Below are positions 1 to 8,587 of a DNA stretch of 64,000 nucleotides, piece after piece. Each line of letters opens with the position of its first letter. Within the stretch, counting starts at the first letter, position 1. Origin of the DNA: Acidobacteriota bacterium (GTDB taxonomy: Bacteria > Acidobacteriota > Terriglobia > Terriglobales > Acidobacteriaceae); NCBI GenBank assembly GCA_018268855.1, contig JAFDVR010000007.1, positions 86,541 through 150,540 on the forward strand, given 5' to 3'. The notes beneath the pieces were generated by a model. That model saw nothing but the letters and a program-made list of their open reading frames with translations, ran no database searches and was not told where the DNA came from. Position numbers and translations under genes: made by a program.

Positions 1-59
1 TTCCGTGAGAACGGAAATGTGAAGAGCGGAAGTCTGTGTCCGTTGAACCGAGAGGAGAA

Positions 60-136
60 TGGTCGGGGCGGAGGGATTCGAACCCCCGGCCCTCTGCTCC
101 CAAAGCAGATGCGCTACCAGGCTGCGCTACGCCCCG
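60..136 (-). tRNA. tRNA-Pro (TGG anticodon)
   Basis: Read on the minus strand this folds as a complete cloverleaf. The 7-bp acceptor stem is CGGGGCG/CGCCCCG, the anticodon stem CTGCT/AGCAG encloses the loop TTTGGGA, which gives anticodon TGG, and the T arm carries GGTTCGAATCC. CCA is encoded at 62-60. No base-pair defect is visible. Confidence 0.96.
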
Positions 137-238
137 ACTCCATTCATTCTATCAAGCAGCACGAGACGCTGCCCGGATGTCCGTGACTGGATTAAAAGTG
201 ATAGGATTCGAAGCGGTCTTCAGGCGATTGTCTCTTGA

Positions 239-754
239 TTAGTGGCGCATCCCCATCGCAAAGAAATGTCCCATCAACCACGCCAGAACCGCCAACGGGA
301 CCGCCAGCAGTGCCATCATGCACAGCATCAGAATCACCAGAAAACCCCAATCGCGCCGCGTGCCACGCTGCCCAGCCTGGGACGCGCGCTCCAGCAACGC
401 AAAATTTTTGCGGTTTGCCTTCCATGCGATATCAAAGGCATCGCCAATCAAAGGAATGGCTCCAACCACCGTTTCAATCGCAATGTTGGCGATCATTCGT
501 AACAGAGTCACATTCGGCACGCCGCGCGTCCACGCTGCCAGCACAATAATCCACGATGCCATCGCACCCAGAATGTCGCCGATGCCGGGAATCAGCCCGA
601 CGATGCCGTCAAGGCCAAAACGGATATTCGTCCCAGGTATGCGGAGAAAATCATCAAGGATGTGCGAGAGATAGTTAAGCGACTCGTCCGTAAACAGCGA
701 TGAGCCACGTTGCGAACGAGGCCGCAGGATCTCGGGTTCAGACTTCTTTGCCAT
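239..754 (-). CDS. DUF4112 domain membrane protein
   Basis: A 171-residue protein of the DUF4112 family, which has no assigned function. The family signature is visible: a short charged N-terminus, the segment [19 protein letters not shown] (about residues 33-51), a glycine-rich hydrophobic hairpin [13 protein letters not shown], and a second similar segment [23 protein letters not shown]-terminal transmembrane helix (about 136-165) follows. The two IPGIGD-like repeats look like an internal duplication. The gene stands alone on the minus strand between the tRNA-Pro gene and the acyltransferase-like gene, 24 bp after that gene's stop codon, so it may be co-transcribed with it. The family call is secure from the motifs; role unknown. 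Confidence 0.85.
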   Translation of the reverse strand: MAKKSEPEILRPRSQRGSSLFTDESLNYLSHILDDFLRIPGTNIRFGLDGIVGLIPGIGDILGAMASWIIVLAAWTRGVPNVTLLRMIANIAIETVVGAIPLIGDAFDIAWKANRKNFALLERASQAGQRGTRRDWGFLVILMLCMMALLAVPLAVLAWLMGHFFAMGMRH

Positions 755-778
755 GCGTGTCTTTCAGTAGGATGCGCG

Positions 779-1981
779 TCAGATCTTCAGGAAGATGCGC
801 TTGCGATAAAACGGATACACAATCAGCCAGCACACCAACGTGAAGACCAGCGAATAGATAAGCGCGGCAAAGCCGGTGTGATGCACCACGCTGAACACCG
901 CGCGATAGAGCATCTTCTTCAGCGTATCTCCCGGCGCGGGATGAATGTTGTGCAGGATTGAATCGCCGAGTTCAGAAACCATGTACGCCAGAATCGCATT
1001 CGTCCCAAACACAAGCAGCGGCTTGTAGATCGTCGGATGCTCCGGCGCATCGGCGCGCGTGACATCTGCGCGGCCAATCCGGCGGACGTCGATGATGTAG
1101 ATGGCCAGCGCAAGCAGCAGCAAACTCCATCCACCGGCAAACAGTGCGAACGAACTTGTCCACAGCTTCTTATTGATGGGGAAGCTGAAATTCCACGCCG
1201 CACCGGCGCACACCATCAGCGTTCCGGCAATCGCAATGCCGGACATCTTTACTTCCATCGCGCGCTTCGTGCGCAGCCACAATCCTGTCAGCAAACCAAA
1301 GAGCGTTGTCGCAATAGAAGGAATCGTGGATAGCAGTCCCTCAGGATCGCGGACCTTCTCATACAGGTGCGACGCGCCAAAGATGTGGCGGTCGATGTAA
1401 GCCGTCAGGTTGCCATTCATGTCGTTGATTGGAATGTCATGTGTAGGCACACCGAATCCCGGCACGGGCACGAACCGCATCAAGGCCCAATAGCCCACCA
1501 GGCACGCAACGGCAATCACTACCTTGTCCTTCCACGTAGGCGAGATGAGATAAAGGGTTGCCACAATCAGGTAGCAAATTGCAATGCGCGGCAGCACGCC
1601 ATAGATACGCGCCGTATGGATATGGAAGAACGGAAAGTTGTTGACCACTAATCCAAACACAAACAGCAGCGCAGCCCGCCGCAACGTGTGCAGAAAGAGC
1701 GTCATGCTCGATTCGCCCTTGGCTTTACGCGCTGCGGTCGACAGCACCGTCGAGATGCCGACGAGAAAAAGAAATGTCGGGAACACCAGATCAGTCGGCG
1801 TAAAGCCGTTCCACTTTGCATGGGTCAACGGATGGAACGGCCCGCCGCCAGTCTGGTTGTTCACAAGAATCATGAAGCCGATGGTAAGACCGCGCAGCAC
1901 GTCGAGCGACAGCATGCGCTTCGGCTTGCTTATTGTCGTGCTGACTACGTCACTATCAATCGTGCGCGCGATCTCGCTCAT
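779..1981 (-). CDS. Heparan-alpha-glucosaminide N-acetyltransferase-like membrane protein (NagX/DUF5009 type)
   Basis: A 400-residue polytopic protein with roughly ten hydrophobic segments. The N-terminus has the family motif SLDVLRGLTIGFMILVNN followed by THAKWNGFTPTDLVFPTFLF. In the human lysosomal enzyme HGSNAT the equivalent KHASWNGLTVADLVFP segment carries the active-site histidine, matching His54 here. HGSNAT moves an acetyl group from acetyl-CoA across the membrane onto terminal alpha-glucosamine. The bacterial substrate is not established. The start codon lies 3 bp after the stop of the GH89 gene upstream, so the two are almost certainly co-translated. Activity on glucosamine ends is inferred from the family and this neighbour. 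Confidence 0.85.
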   Translation of the reverse strand: MSEIARTIDSDVVSTTISKPKRMLSLDVLRGLTIGFMILVNNQTGGGPFHPLTHAKWNGFTPTDLVFPTFLFLVGISTVLSTAARKAKGESSMTLFLHTLRRAALLFVFGLVVNNFPFFHIHTARIYGVLPRIAICYLIVATLYLISPTWKDKVVIAVACLVGYWALMRFVPVPGFGVPTHDIPINDMNGNLTAYIDRHIFGASHLYEKVRDPEGLLSTIPSIATTLFGLLTGLWLRTKRAMEVKMSGIAIAGTLMVCAGAAWNFSFPINKKLWTSSFALFAGGWSLLLLALAIYIIDVRRIGRADVTRADAPEHPTIYKPLLVFGTNAILAYMVSELGDSILHNIHPAPGDTLKKMLYRAVFSVVHHTGFAALIYSLVFTLVCWLIVYPFYRKRIFLKI

Positions 1982-1984
1982 CTC

Positions 1985-4201
1985 TTATTTACCTTCATCA
2001 TGGTTCACCATCTGGTCGATCTCCTTCGCGACGGCGTACGTATCGCCCACAGGCTGCGTGGTGTAATGCCTGGTGCTGCGATTGAACTTGTCGCCGAAGG
2101 CATACCAGTCAATCTTCTCCGGCGCCGAATTTGTCTCCAGCGCCTTGTCCAGAGAGTCAAAGAACATCTTCCAACGCGGCATGTAGTAGTCGCTCACCAG
2201 GCCACTCCAATCGCGGTTGGCATACTCGTGCAGGTCCTGCTCGCTGGCCTTGCGATGTCCCCACGTCGTCAGGATCGAGCGCGCGTCGTAGTTAATCTGT
2301 TCGCGATCGTGCTGCGACGTCGCCCACTCCGGCGTGTACTTCAGCCAGTTGCCCAGCAGAAAGTATTCATTCGTCGCAAGCAGCTTCTCTTCCACCTTCA
2401 TATCGCGCAGCCACTCCGCTGTGAGTGCGTCCATCGTAACCTTGTCCTTCTTGTCGAAGGTCTGCTTGATCAGCGGCAAGAGACGGCGCGACTCGTTCGT
2501 AATCACCTGACGCGCTACATCGGTTAGATCGTAACGGTAAGCCGCCGACTTGCGCAGCTCCGGCGCAACCTGCAACAACTCAGTGAGCGCAGGCTTCAGG
2601 TCGTCCGCCTTGTACTTCATCGCAAACGGCGCCCAGTGGCCGCCGCGGTTCGTGGTGAGGGATGGCTGTGCGTTGAAGAGCGAATCATGCGCCGCATCGC
2701 GCTCGCCGTGCTTGCGGTCCCCATTCGCGCGATGTCCGTAGGCTGTTTTCAAAATAATCTGCCATGCAGCCTTGGCATGAGCATCGTCCCCACCATAGCG
2801 CCGCTCAGCATATTCGTCCGTCCACGTCTGCAAATCGACAGGCTTATCGTGCCACGCCATCTCTGAATACAGGTCATAGGCGTACGGATTCGTATCGATT
2901 CCCTCCGTAAATAGCGCCGTGCCGGAGAGCTTCGAGTTCGGCTTCCCCGCATTCAGCGGCATGCGCACCGCGTAGTCATATAGAGGAGCGCCGAACGTGG
3001 TGCGTCCGCCAAACTCCCACAGGCCACCCCACAGCCAGCGCGCACCCTTGAACTCTGCATCGCGGTCCTCGCGCGGAATGCGGCCCTGCTCAATGTCCGC
3101 AATCAGGATCTTCGAGCGGTCCACACCGTCAATCAGTTCAGGTTTCGGATTGTCCTGCCAGGCCATCATGAACCACAGGGCTCCGGGGTGCGCCGCTTCC
3201 AGCGCATCCTGAATCTTCTTCGCGCCCTCTCCAATGGGAACGCCACCTGCGTCGCCGCCCTCCTGGAAGGTCTCCATGTCATAGATGGTGGTGGGCCCAA
3301 AGATCTCGTCCTGATATTTGTAGAACGAAGCCGCCAATTTCTTGAAAGCAGGATCACGAGGATCGAGCCATCCCGGACGGGTGAACCCATTCCAGTCCTT
3401 CGCCTGCACCACTACATGCGCGCCTAGAACAAACTTTGCAAAATCGTTCGGCACCACGCCGTAAAAACCCGGCAGCACTGGAGTGATGCCCAGCGACCGC
3501 AACATATCCACAATTTTTCTGGCGGACTGTGCGCGCTTCTGCATCAACTCCATCGAGATGGGCTCGATAAAACAGCACATATTGCCCATCAACTGCCAGT
3601 TCTGGTGTGCCGGGTGAGTGATCCAGTTGCGGATCGCCTCGTCCGTATAGCCGATATCGCGGAAGGCTTTGTACATCACCATGTCCGCGCCACGCTGAAT
3701 CAGGACAGCGTTAAAGCCAGACAGCGCAAGGATATCGATCTCATGTTGCCAGCGCGTCAGGTCCCAGTAGGGAGTGGAATAGCCATCGGTGTTCTCATTC
3801 AACGCATAGCGGAACGGATAGAGCGCAGGCTTCTCAATCGGCTCCGTCACCGCAGGCAGCATCATTCCCGGCTTGCCGAGGCGACTGCTGTTGGTGGAGA
3901 CGTTCAGGCGCGCGACGTATTTCAGATACCAGTTCACGCCATAGAGCAGCGTCGGTGTGGTGGCAGCTTCCACATGGATGTTGCCGCGCGTTCCGCTGAT
4001 GCGGAAGCCATCGGACTTGCCGGCGTACTCGCCCGCTTTGAGCGAGAGATGGAACTGGCTGGCGATGTTCGGCATCACGCGGCGAAGCACGCCCTGAGCG
4101 GCGGCGGTCTGTGAGGGCCGCGCTTTATGCGGGGTTGCAGCGATGGCGGAATAGGCAAACAGGACGAGCAGGGATACAACAGCGGACCTAACTATGCGCA
4201 T
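1985..4201 (-). CDS. Alpha-N-acetylglucosaminidase, GH89
   Basis: A 738-residue secreted enzyme with a Sec signal peptide (residues 1-22, cleavage after AIA). It has the three-part NAGLU layout: a small N-terminal alpha/beta domain, a TIM barrel starting around YPFRYALNENTDGYSTPYWDL, and a C-terminal helical domain. Glu314 in YDMETFQEGG and Glu433 in FTEGIDTNPYAYDLYSEMAW align by motif with the two catalytic glutamates of human NAGLU (NEM and PEGI motifs). GH89 enzymes release terminal alpha-linked GlcNAc from glycans such as heparan sulfate with retention. It is coupled to an HGSNAT-like gene downstream. A tRNA-His gene on the opposite strand begins 30 bp upstream of the start, so the promoter must be very close to or overlap it. 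Confidence 0.93.
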   Translation of the reverse strand: MRIVRSAVVSLLVLFAYSAIAATPHKARPSQTAAAQGVLRRVMPNIASQFHLSLKAGEYAGKSDGFRISGTRGNIHVEAATTPTLLYGVNWYLKYVARLNVSTNSSRLGKPGMMLPAVTEPIEKPALYPFRYALNENTDGYSTPYWDLTRWQHEIDILALSGFNAVLIQRGADMVMYKAFRDIGYTDEAIRNWITHPAHQNWQLMGNMCCFIEPISMELMQKRAQSARKIVDMLRSLGITPVLPGFYGVVPNDFAKFVLGAHVVVQAKDWNGFTRPGWLDPRDPAFKKLAASFYKYQDEIFGPTTIYDMETFQEGGDAGGVPIGEGAKKIQDALEAAHPGALWFMMAWQDNPKPELIDGVDRSKILIADIEQGRIPREDRDAEFKGARWLWGGLWEFGGRTTFGAPLYDYAVRMPLNAGKPNSKLSGTALFTEGIDTNPYAYDLYSEMAWHDKPVDLQTWTDEYAERRYGGDDAHAKAAWQIILKTAYGHRANGDRKHGERDAAHDSLFNAQPSLTTNRGGHWAPFAMKYKADDLKPALTELLQVAPELRKSAAYRYDLTDVARQVITNESRRLLPLIKQTFDKKDKVTMDALTAEWLRDMKVEEKLLATNEYFLLGNWLKYTPEWATSQHDREQINYDARSILTTWGHRKASEQDLHEYANRDWSGLVSDYYMPRWKMFFDSLDKALETNSAPEKIDWYAFGDKFNRSTRHYTTQPVGDTYAVAKEIDQMVNHDEGK

Positions 4202-4230
4202 GGATGCGATGCTACAATCTCTCTTAGTGC

Positions 4231-4307
4231 GGCGGCTATAGTTCAGGGGTTAGAACGCGGGATTGTGATTCCCGATGTCGAGGGTTCAAATCCCTCTAGC
4301 CGCCCCA
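4231..4307 (+). tRNA. tRNA-His (GTG anticodon)
   Basis: A full cloverleaf. The extra G at position -1 (4231) faces C73 (4304), the hallmark of tRNA-His. The acceptor stem is GCGGCTA/TAGCCGC, the anticodon loop TTGTGAT gives GTG, the T arm contains GGGTTCAAATCCC, and CCA is encoded at 4305-4307. Confidence 0.97.
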
Positions 4308-4341
4308 AACACCCCCTCAACTCTCACCAAAGAAGGCGCTG

Positions 4342-5085
4342 TTGCAGACCGCGAAGGCCAGCACACAGAAACTCTTTACCGGCACCTCCGGCTGGGCCTA
4401 TCCCACTTGGAAACCGGACTTCTACCCAAAGACCGTTCCCTCCAAAAAGTTCCTGGAATACTACGCGACCCAGCTAAATTCCGTGGAGGTGAACTACACC
4501 TTCCGCGCCCTGCCTACCGCACAGCAGCTTGAGAACTGGCTTTCCGCCACGCTGGAAGGGTTTCGCTTCTCCTTCAAAGCTCCACAAGCCATCACGCATT
4601 TCAAGCGGCTGAAAGACTGCGGTGACGCGGTCGCATTGTTTCTGGATGCGCTGATTCCAGTCCGCACTGCGAACCGAACGGGGGCAGTCTTGTTTCAGCT
4701 TCCGCCGAATTTCAAGGCCGATGCTGCACGGCTGCGTGATTTTCTGGCCCTGCCGGCATTCGATGGATCGCCGCAGATTGCCTTCGAATTCCGGCACGAA
4801 AGCTGGTTTTGTGAGGAGATTTACAGCATTTTGTCAGGAAAGAATGTCGCCGTTTGCATTGCTGAGAACGAGGACCTGGTGACGCCGGAGACGTTTACGG
4901 CGGACTTCAGTTGCTATCGCCTGCGGATGCCGGGCGGCTATAACGCCTCAGAAATCGCAACATTTGCGAAGAAATTTGCGGAAATGAGTAAACAACGCGA
5001 GATATACGTGTATTTCAAACACGAAGATGAGCCGACCGGCCCTCTGGCCGCAACGCGCATGTTGCAGGAGGCGCGGGCGCTTTGA
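4342..5085 (+). CDS. DUF72 family protein
   Basis: A 247-residue protein of the DUF72 (YecE-like) family, a TIM-barrel fold of unknown function. Visible markers are the N-terminal GTSGWAYPTWKPDFYP (residues 14-29), the EVNYTF segment, the FSFKAPQAITH strand, AFEFRHESW, and the terminal YFKHEDEPTGPLAA, where most relatives read YFNND. The start is TTG at 4342, preceded by an AAGAAGG ribosome-binding site eight bases upstream. The gene begins 34 bp after the tRNA-His and overlaps the next gene by four bases (TTGA), so the pair is translationally coupled. The function of the pair cannot be deduced. Confidence 0.85.
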   Translation: MQTAKASTQKLFTGTSGWAYPTWKPDFYPKTVPSKKFLEYYATQLNSVEVNYTFRALPTAQQLENWLSATLEGFRFSFKAPQAITHFKRLKDCGDAVALFLDALIPVRTANRTGAVLFQLPPNFKADAARLRDFLALPAFDGSPQIAFEFRHESWFCEEIYSILSGKNVAVCIAENEDLVTPETFTADFSCYRLRMPGGYNASEIATFAKKFAEMSKQREIYVYFKHEDEPTGPLAATRMLQEARAL

Positions 5086-6104
5086 CCAAGGATTTCAAGC
5101 CGCGCCGCTGGCTCTCCAACGGACACCTGCAGACCATCGTCGGCAACTTTCTACGCAGAGTAGATAAATTGCCTGCCGCAACGACAGAGTTTGTCCCCGT
5201 CCCGCTGCCGCCGGAGATGCACGAAGACCACGGGCACATGGCAGCCTTCCAGAGCCACATCGTCTGCCACTGCCATTGGCAGAAGGAAGACACACATCTG
5301 TGTCCAACAGTCGTGCTGGTGCATGGGCTGGAAGGTTCTTCCAACTCGCAGTACGTCATCGGCAATGCAAATAAATTATTTGCGGCGGGCTGCAATGTCG
5401 TCCGCATGAACATGCGCAACTGCGGATGGACGGACGCGCTGAGCGGAACGCTCTACCACTCGGGCATGAGTTGCGACGTGATCGCGCTGATGGAGTGGCT
5501 CATCGCGCGCGGCATGACATGGATCGCGCTCGCGGGCTACTCCATGGGCGGGAACCTGGTGTTGAAGGCGGTCGGCGAGCTTGGCACGTCTGCTCCGCCT
5601 CAGTTGAAGTCGGTGGTTGCTGTCTCTCCGCCGATGGATTTAGGACAGTCTGCCGATGCCCTTGGCGAGAAGAAAAACTGGATCTATCAGCGGCGATTTA
5701 TGAAGGCGCTCCGCATCCGGTACCGCCGCAAGCGCAACCTGTTTCCGGCTATCTTTCCGCACGTAAATATGGACGGCCTCAAGTCCGTACGCGAGTATGA
5801 CGAGCATGTAATGGCGCCGCAGAGCGGCTTCACCGGAGCAGACGACTACTACGCCCGCTCGGGCGCGTATCGCGTGATGGACCGCATCGCCGTGCCCACG
5901 CTCATCCTGCATGCATGGGACGATCCGTTCATCCGGCTCACGCCGCCGACGCGGGAGAAGCTGCTGAACAATCCGCATATCTTTCTACTGGAGCCGCAGC
6001 ACGGCGGCCACTGCGCGTTCCTCGCCGATCCCGATCCGGCACAAGACTACGACGGCTACTGGGCCGAGTATCTTCTGCGCAGCTTTGTGATGGAGCACGC
6101 CTGA
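5082..6104 (+). CDS. YheT-family alpha/beta hydrolase
   Basis: A 340-residue cytoplasmic alpha/beta hydrolase of the YheT/UPF0017 family, putative esterases of unknown physiological substrate. The N-terminal RRWLSNGHLQTI motif is characteristic. The nucleophile elbow GYSMGGN places the serine at residue 154, the acid is in WDDPFI and the base in HGGHCAF. The start is TTG overlapping the stop of the DUF72 gene, with AGGAG 11 bases upstream. The stop overlaps the start of the following gene (TGATG), making a three-gene unit. The catalytic triad is intact, so it should be an active hydrolase. Confidence 0.9.
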   Translation: MTKDFKPRRWLSNGHLQTIVGNFLRRVDKLPAATTEFVPVPLPPEMHEDHGHMAAFQSHIVCHCHWQKEDTHLCPTVVLVHGLEGSSNSQYVIGNANKLFAAGCNVVRMNMRNCGWTDALSGTLYHSGMSCDVIALMEWLIARGMTWIALAGYSMGGNLVLKAVGELGTSAPPQLKSVVAVSPPMDLGQSADALGEKKNWIYQRRFMKALRIRYRRKRNLFPAIFPHVNMDGLKSVREYDEHVMAPQSGFTGADDYYARSGAYRVMDRIAVPTLILHAWDDPFIRLTPPTREKLLNNPHIFLLEPQHGGHCAFLADPDPAQDYDGYWAEYLLRSFVMEHA

Positions 6105-6691
6105 TGCTAACGGAGTGGAGCGCAGAGTGCGGCGCCGACGATCCCGTGATCGAGGTGCCGTGGACCTCGCCCGATGGCGCGCTGCGGTGGACTGACCTGC
6201 GCACTGATCCGCATGCGGTGGATGAGATCACCGAAGCGGATGAGTATCCCGCGCTGCTGGCTGCACTCCGAGCACTGAATGCCTCGCGCTCACCTGTGTA
6301 TACCTCCAAATGCGATGTATGGGAGATGGATGCGGACGAGCTTGCGCATCTGCGCGCCGACCTGCTTCTGGAAGAAGACGTCGCCACAGCGGGCATCACC
6401 AGCTATATCGATATCGTGGTCGCCGACCGCACCACGTTCGCCTCGCGCCATCAGGCAGAGCAGTTGATGCACCGCATCGACCGCATGGCAGGCGAGCTGC
6501 CGCACTCTCTCGCCAAGCTGGAACTGGTGCTGCGTCCCGCAGTGGTGGACTTCGACGCGGTGCAGGAGGGATACGCCATCACGCTCTACGTGAAGGGCTG
6601 CGGCGTAGACATATTCGAAGCTAACGAGCGTTGGAGTGCCGCGTTACGCGACGTAGCACGGTTGATTCGCGGGATGCAGCCGCGCTCATAA
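6104..6691 (+). CDS. Conserved hypothetical protein in the YheT operon
   Basis: A 195-residue soluble protein that I do not recognise. The start is the ATG at 6104, which shares a base with the stop codon of the YheT gene. This fixes the frame and argues for translational coupling. The frame is open further upstream, but there it overlaps the YheT gene. The protein is acidic, with a region around residues 60-130 rich in Asp/Glu (EMDADELAHLRADLLLEEDV) and a mixed alpha/beta pattern with no signal peptide or membrane segment. No catalytic motif stands out. It ends 46 bp before the tRNA-Arg gene. Confidence 0.75.
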   Translation: MLTEWSAECGADDPVIEVPWTSPDGALRWTDLRTDPHAVDEITEADEYPALLAALRALNASRSPVYTSKCDVWEMDADELAHLRADLLLEEDVATAGITSYIDIVVADRTTFASRHQAEQLMHRIDRMAGELPHSLAKLELVLRPAVVDFDAVQEGYAITLYVKGCGVDIFEANERWSAALRDVARLIRGMQPRS

Positions 6692-6737
6692 CAAAGGGCT
6701 GCGTTATGGCCTCTCAGCGATAGAATGGCAGATAAGT

Positions 6738-6814
6738 GGACGCGTAGCTCAGCTGGATAGAGCATCTGCCTTCTAAGCAGAGGGTCGCAGGTTCGAGTCC
6801 TGCCGCGCCCACCA
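6738..6814 (+). tRNA. tRNA-Arg (TCT anticodon)
   Basis: A complete cloverleaf: D arm GCTC/GAGC, anticodon stem TCTGC/GCAGA around CTTCTAA (anticodon TCT), T arm GCAGG/CCTGC, and CCA encoded at 6812-6814. The acceptor stem reads GGACGCG against CGCGCCC, so position 3 is an A facing C70, a mismatch where relatives normally have G-C. Confidence 0.93.
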
Positions 6815-6819
6815 TACAT

Positions 6820-7311
6820 CTAAGCGGCCACGCGTTCTTCGTGAGCGCGCTCGCTGTTCCAATCGGTCATGCCGACAACGCCTGCTTCTGCGATCGAATT
6901 CATCTCAAACACCTTCGCAGCGGCAGTTCCCTGAAAACCAAAGATGCGCGGCACCATCCATGATGCGGAAGCAAAGGCCGTGTCCATCTTGCCATGCGTT
7001 TCAAAGGAGATAACAGGCTTGGCGCCGAGCTTATAGTCCGTAAGCAGGGACTGCACAAGGATAAAGCCGCTCGTCGCAAAGGCCGCAGCCGCAGCGCGTT
7101 TGTTCGATTTAAGACACAGCAGGCCTACCGTCGCAAAGAAGGCCACATGCGTGTAGTCGATGATGCCGTGCGTTGTGGGGCTGATGACCTTGGGCAGCTT
7201 GCTTTCCAAAACTTCCATACCGACCTGCATGAGAGCCATGACGATCTTCCTCGTTGATGATCTATGTTCCTTCAGAAGGATGGCAGAGCGGATATTCGCG
7301 TTGGACGCCAT
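6820..7311 (-). CDS. Small membrane protein of unknown function
   Basis: Up to 163 residues. Two starts are possible: ATG at 7311 (AAGGTG upstream) and ATG at 7239 (AGGAAG seven bases upstream), the latter giving a 139-residue protein beginning MALMQVGMEVLESK. The body has the segment SPTTHGIIDYTHVAFFATVGLL, a second hydrophobic stretch AAAAAFATSGFILVQSLL, then a soluble tail with VFEMNSIAEAGVVGMTDW. Two membrane helices are likely. I do not recognise the family. It lies between the tRNA-Arg and the exbD/tonB cassette, with 8 bp separating it from the exbD stop, so it may end that operon. Confidence 0.65.
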   Translation of the reverse strand: MASNANIRSAILLKEHRSSTRKIVMALMQVGMEVLESKLPKVISPTTHGIIDYTHVAFFATVGLLCLKSNKRAAAAAFATSGFILVQSLLTDYKLGAKPVISFETHGKMDTAFASASWMVPRIFGFQGTAAAKVFEMNSIAEAGVVGMTDWNSERAHEERVAA

Positions 7312-7319
7312 ATCGCACC

Positions 7320-7736
7320 TTATCCGCCTTGCTCCACCCGCGGCGTGATGATGCCGATATTGTCGATCCCGGCGGCGTGGGCGATGTCGATGACATCGAT
7401 CACTGTGGAGTAGCTAAGCGCGGCATCACCTCGCAGAAAGATTGTTTTGTCGTTGCGACGAATAAAAATGCCGGCGAGTTTGCCTTGCAGAGCATCGTGA
7501 GCGATGGGCTGCGTATTTATCGAATAAGTGACGCCGCCAGCGCCTGCGTGAAGCTCCACCACGACCGCTTCTGGTTCTATCTGTTGCTGCTCCGGCATTT
7601 TCGGCGGCTGCGGTACAAGCGTGTCCAGGCCGCGGGAGACGAGCGGCTGAATGACCATAAAAATAATGAGCAGCACCAACAAAACGTCGATCAGTGGAGT
7701 AACGTTGATGCTTCCTTTTCCTGCGGAGATAGCCAT
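7320..7736 (-). CDS. exbD: ExbD/TolR biopolymer transport protein
   Basis: A 138-residue ExbD-type protein. The start chosen is the ATG at 7736 (MAISAGKGSINVTPLID); the longer upstream extension is unlike the family. The single transmembrane helix PLIDVLLVLLIIFMVI has the conserved proton-handling Asp in its first third, and the periplasmic part ends with the typical IDNIGIITPRVEQGG. ExbD works with ExbB to energise TonB by proton-motive force. It follows a tonB-like gene by 58 bp but no exbB is nearby. It is closely similar to the ExbD at 60833-61267 (VTPLIDVLLVLLIIFMVIQP and RGLDTLVPQPPK shared), so this looks like a duplicated half-cassette that may borrow the distant ExbB. Confidence 0.92.
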   Translation of the reverse strand: MAISAGKGSINVTPLIDVLLVLLIIFMVIQPLVSRGLDTLVPQPPKMPEQQQIEPEAVVVELHAGAGGVTYSINTQPIAHDALQGKLAGIFIRRNDKTIFLRGDAALSYSTVIDVIDIAHAAGIDNIGIITPRVEQGG

Positions 7737-7794
7737 GACACACCTCTGCTTTCCCCGCGACAAGCGCTGTTCAGATGAGTGAGAAACGTTGTGG

Positions 7795-8514
7795 TTAGCT
7801 GCCGAGCGTAAAGTGAACGGTGATCGTGGTCTCCACGTCCACGGGTTCACCGTTCAGCAGATATGGCCGATAACGCCAGGTCTTTACCGCATCCACGGCG
7901 GCGGCACGCAGCATCTCCGGGCCGGAGACGACGCTAAGGCCTTCAATGGTCCCACTCTTTGAGATCAGCGCGTGCAGTTCCACCGTGCCACCCACGTGCG
8001 CGGCACGTGCAATGGCGGGATAGACCGGTGTGGTCCTGCTGATGTTCATCCCGGCAATCACTCCCGCAGAGACGCGCTGAACGGTTGGCTTTCTTGGGAC
8101 AACAGAGATAACTGGCAGCGATGGGCCAGTAGCGATGGCGATTGGCACATCGCTACCTAGCGTGCCGTTGCGTGCGCCCATCTGCACTCCGCCTGATATC
8201 TGTGGTGGGGCTTCGCGGGCAATGGGGTGAATGCCTTGCGGAATCTGCGCAGGCGCAACAAAGGGATTGGCGCCTGCAGAGGCGCGCGACACACGTACGG
8301 GCCGCGCGGGCTGTTTGGGTGGTGCTGCGTGCGGTAGCAGAGGCGGTTGCAGCATCGCGGTGACTTGCGAACGCGGCAGCGCTTCCGGATACAGCATTGG
8401 GATGAGGACCATTGCGGCGAGGATGGCCGCGTTGAAGGAGGTGGTCGCGAGCATCCAGTACCGTGAACGGGTCTGAATACGATTGGCGGAATCCACTAAC
8501 GCACTTTCAAACAT
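7795..8514 (-). CDS. TonB-family energy transducer
   Basis: A 239-residue TonB-like protein starting at ATG 8514 (MFESALVDSANRIQ). The N-terminal cytoplasmic stretch is followed by one membrane anchor (about 20-40, ending LIPMLYPEALP), a proline-rich linker less extreme than usual, and the C-terminal TonB domain with TPVYPAIARAAHVGGTVELHALIS and the terminal TWRYRPYLLNGEPVDVETTITVHF. It contacts outer-membrane receptors to transmit energy. The domain plan and many short segments match the TonB protein at 62754-63482, so the two are paralogues. It is followed by exbD and overlaps neither neighbour. Confidence 0.9.
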   Translation of the reverse strand: MFESALVDSANRIQTRSRYWMLATTSFNAAILAAMVLIPMLYPEALPRSQVTAMLQPPLLPHAAPPKQPARPVRVSRASAGANPFVAPAQIPQGIHPIAREAPPQISGGVQMGARNGTLGSDVPIAIATGPSLPVISVVPRKPTVQRVSAGVIAGMNISRTTPVYPAIARAAHVGGTVELHALISKSGTIEGLSVVSGPEMLRAAAVDAVKTWRYRPYLLNGEPVDVETTITVHFTLGS

Positions 8515-8587
8515 CACAACCTCGAATCTGCGAGAGACGAAGCTGCTTATAAAGACACGGTGCGGCGCGAATTTGTTCCCGCTATGT

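Noticed and set aside
1688..2527. 279-codon plus-strand frame across the GH89/HGSNAT junction
   Set aside because: Arg/His-rich antisense translation spanning two real genes, no ribosome-binding site.
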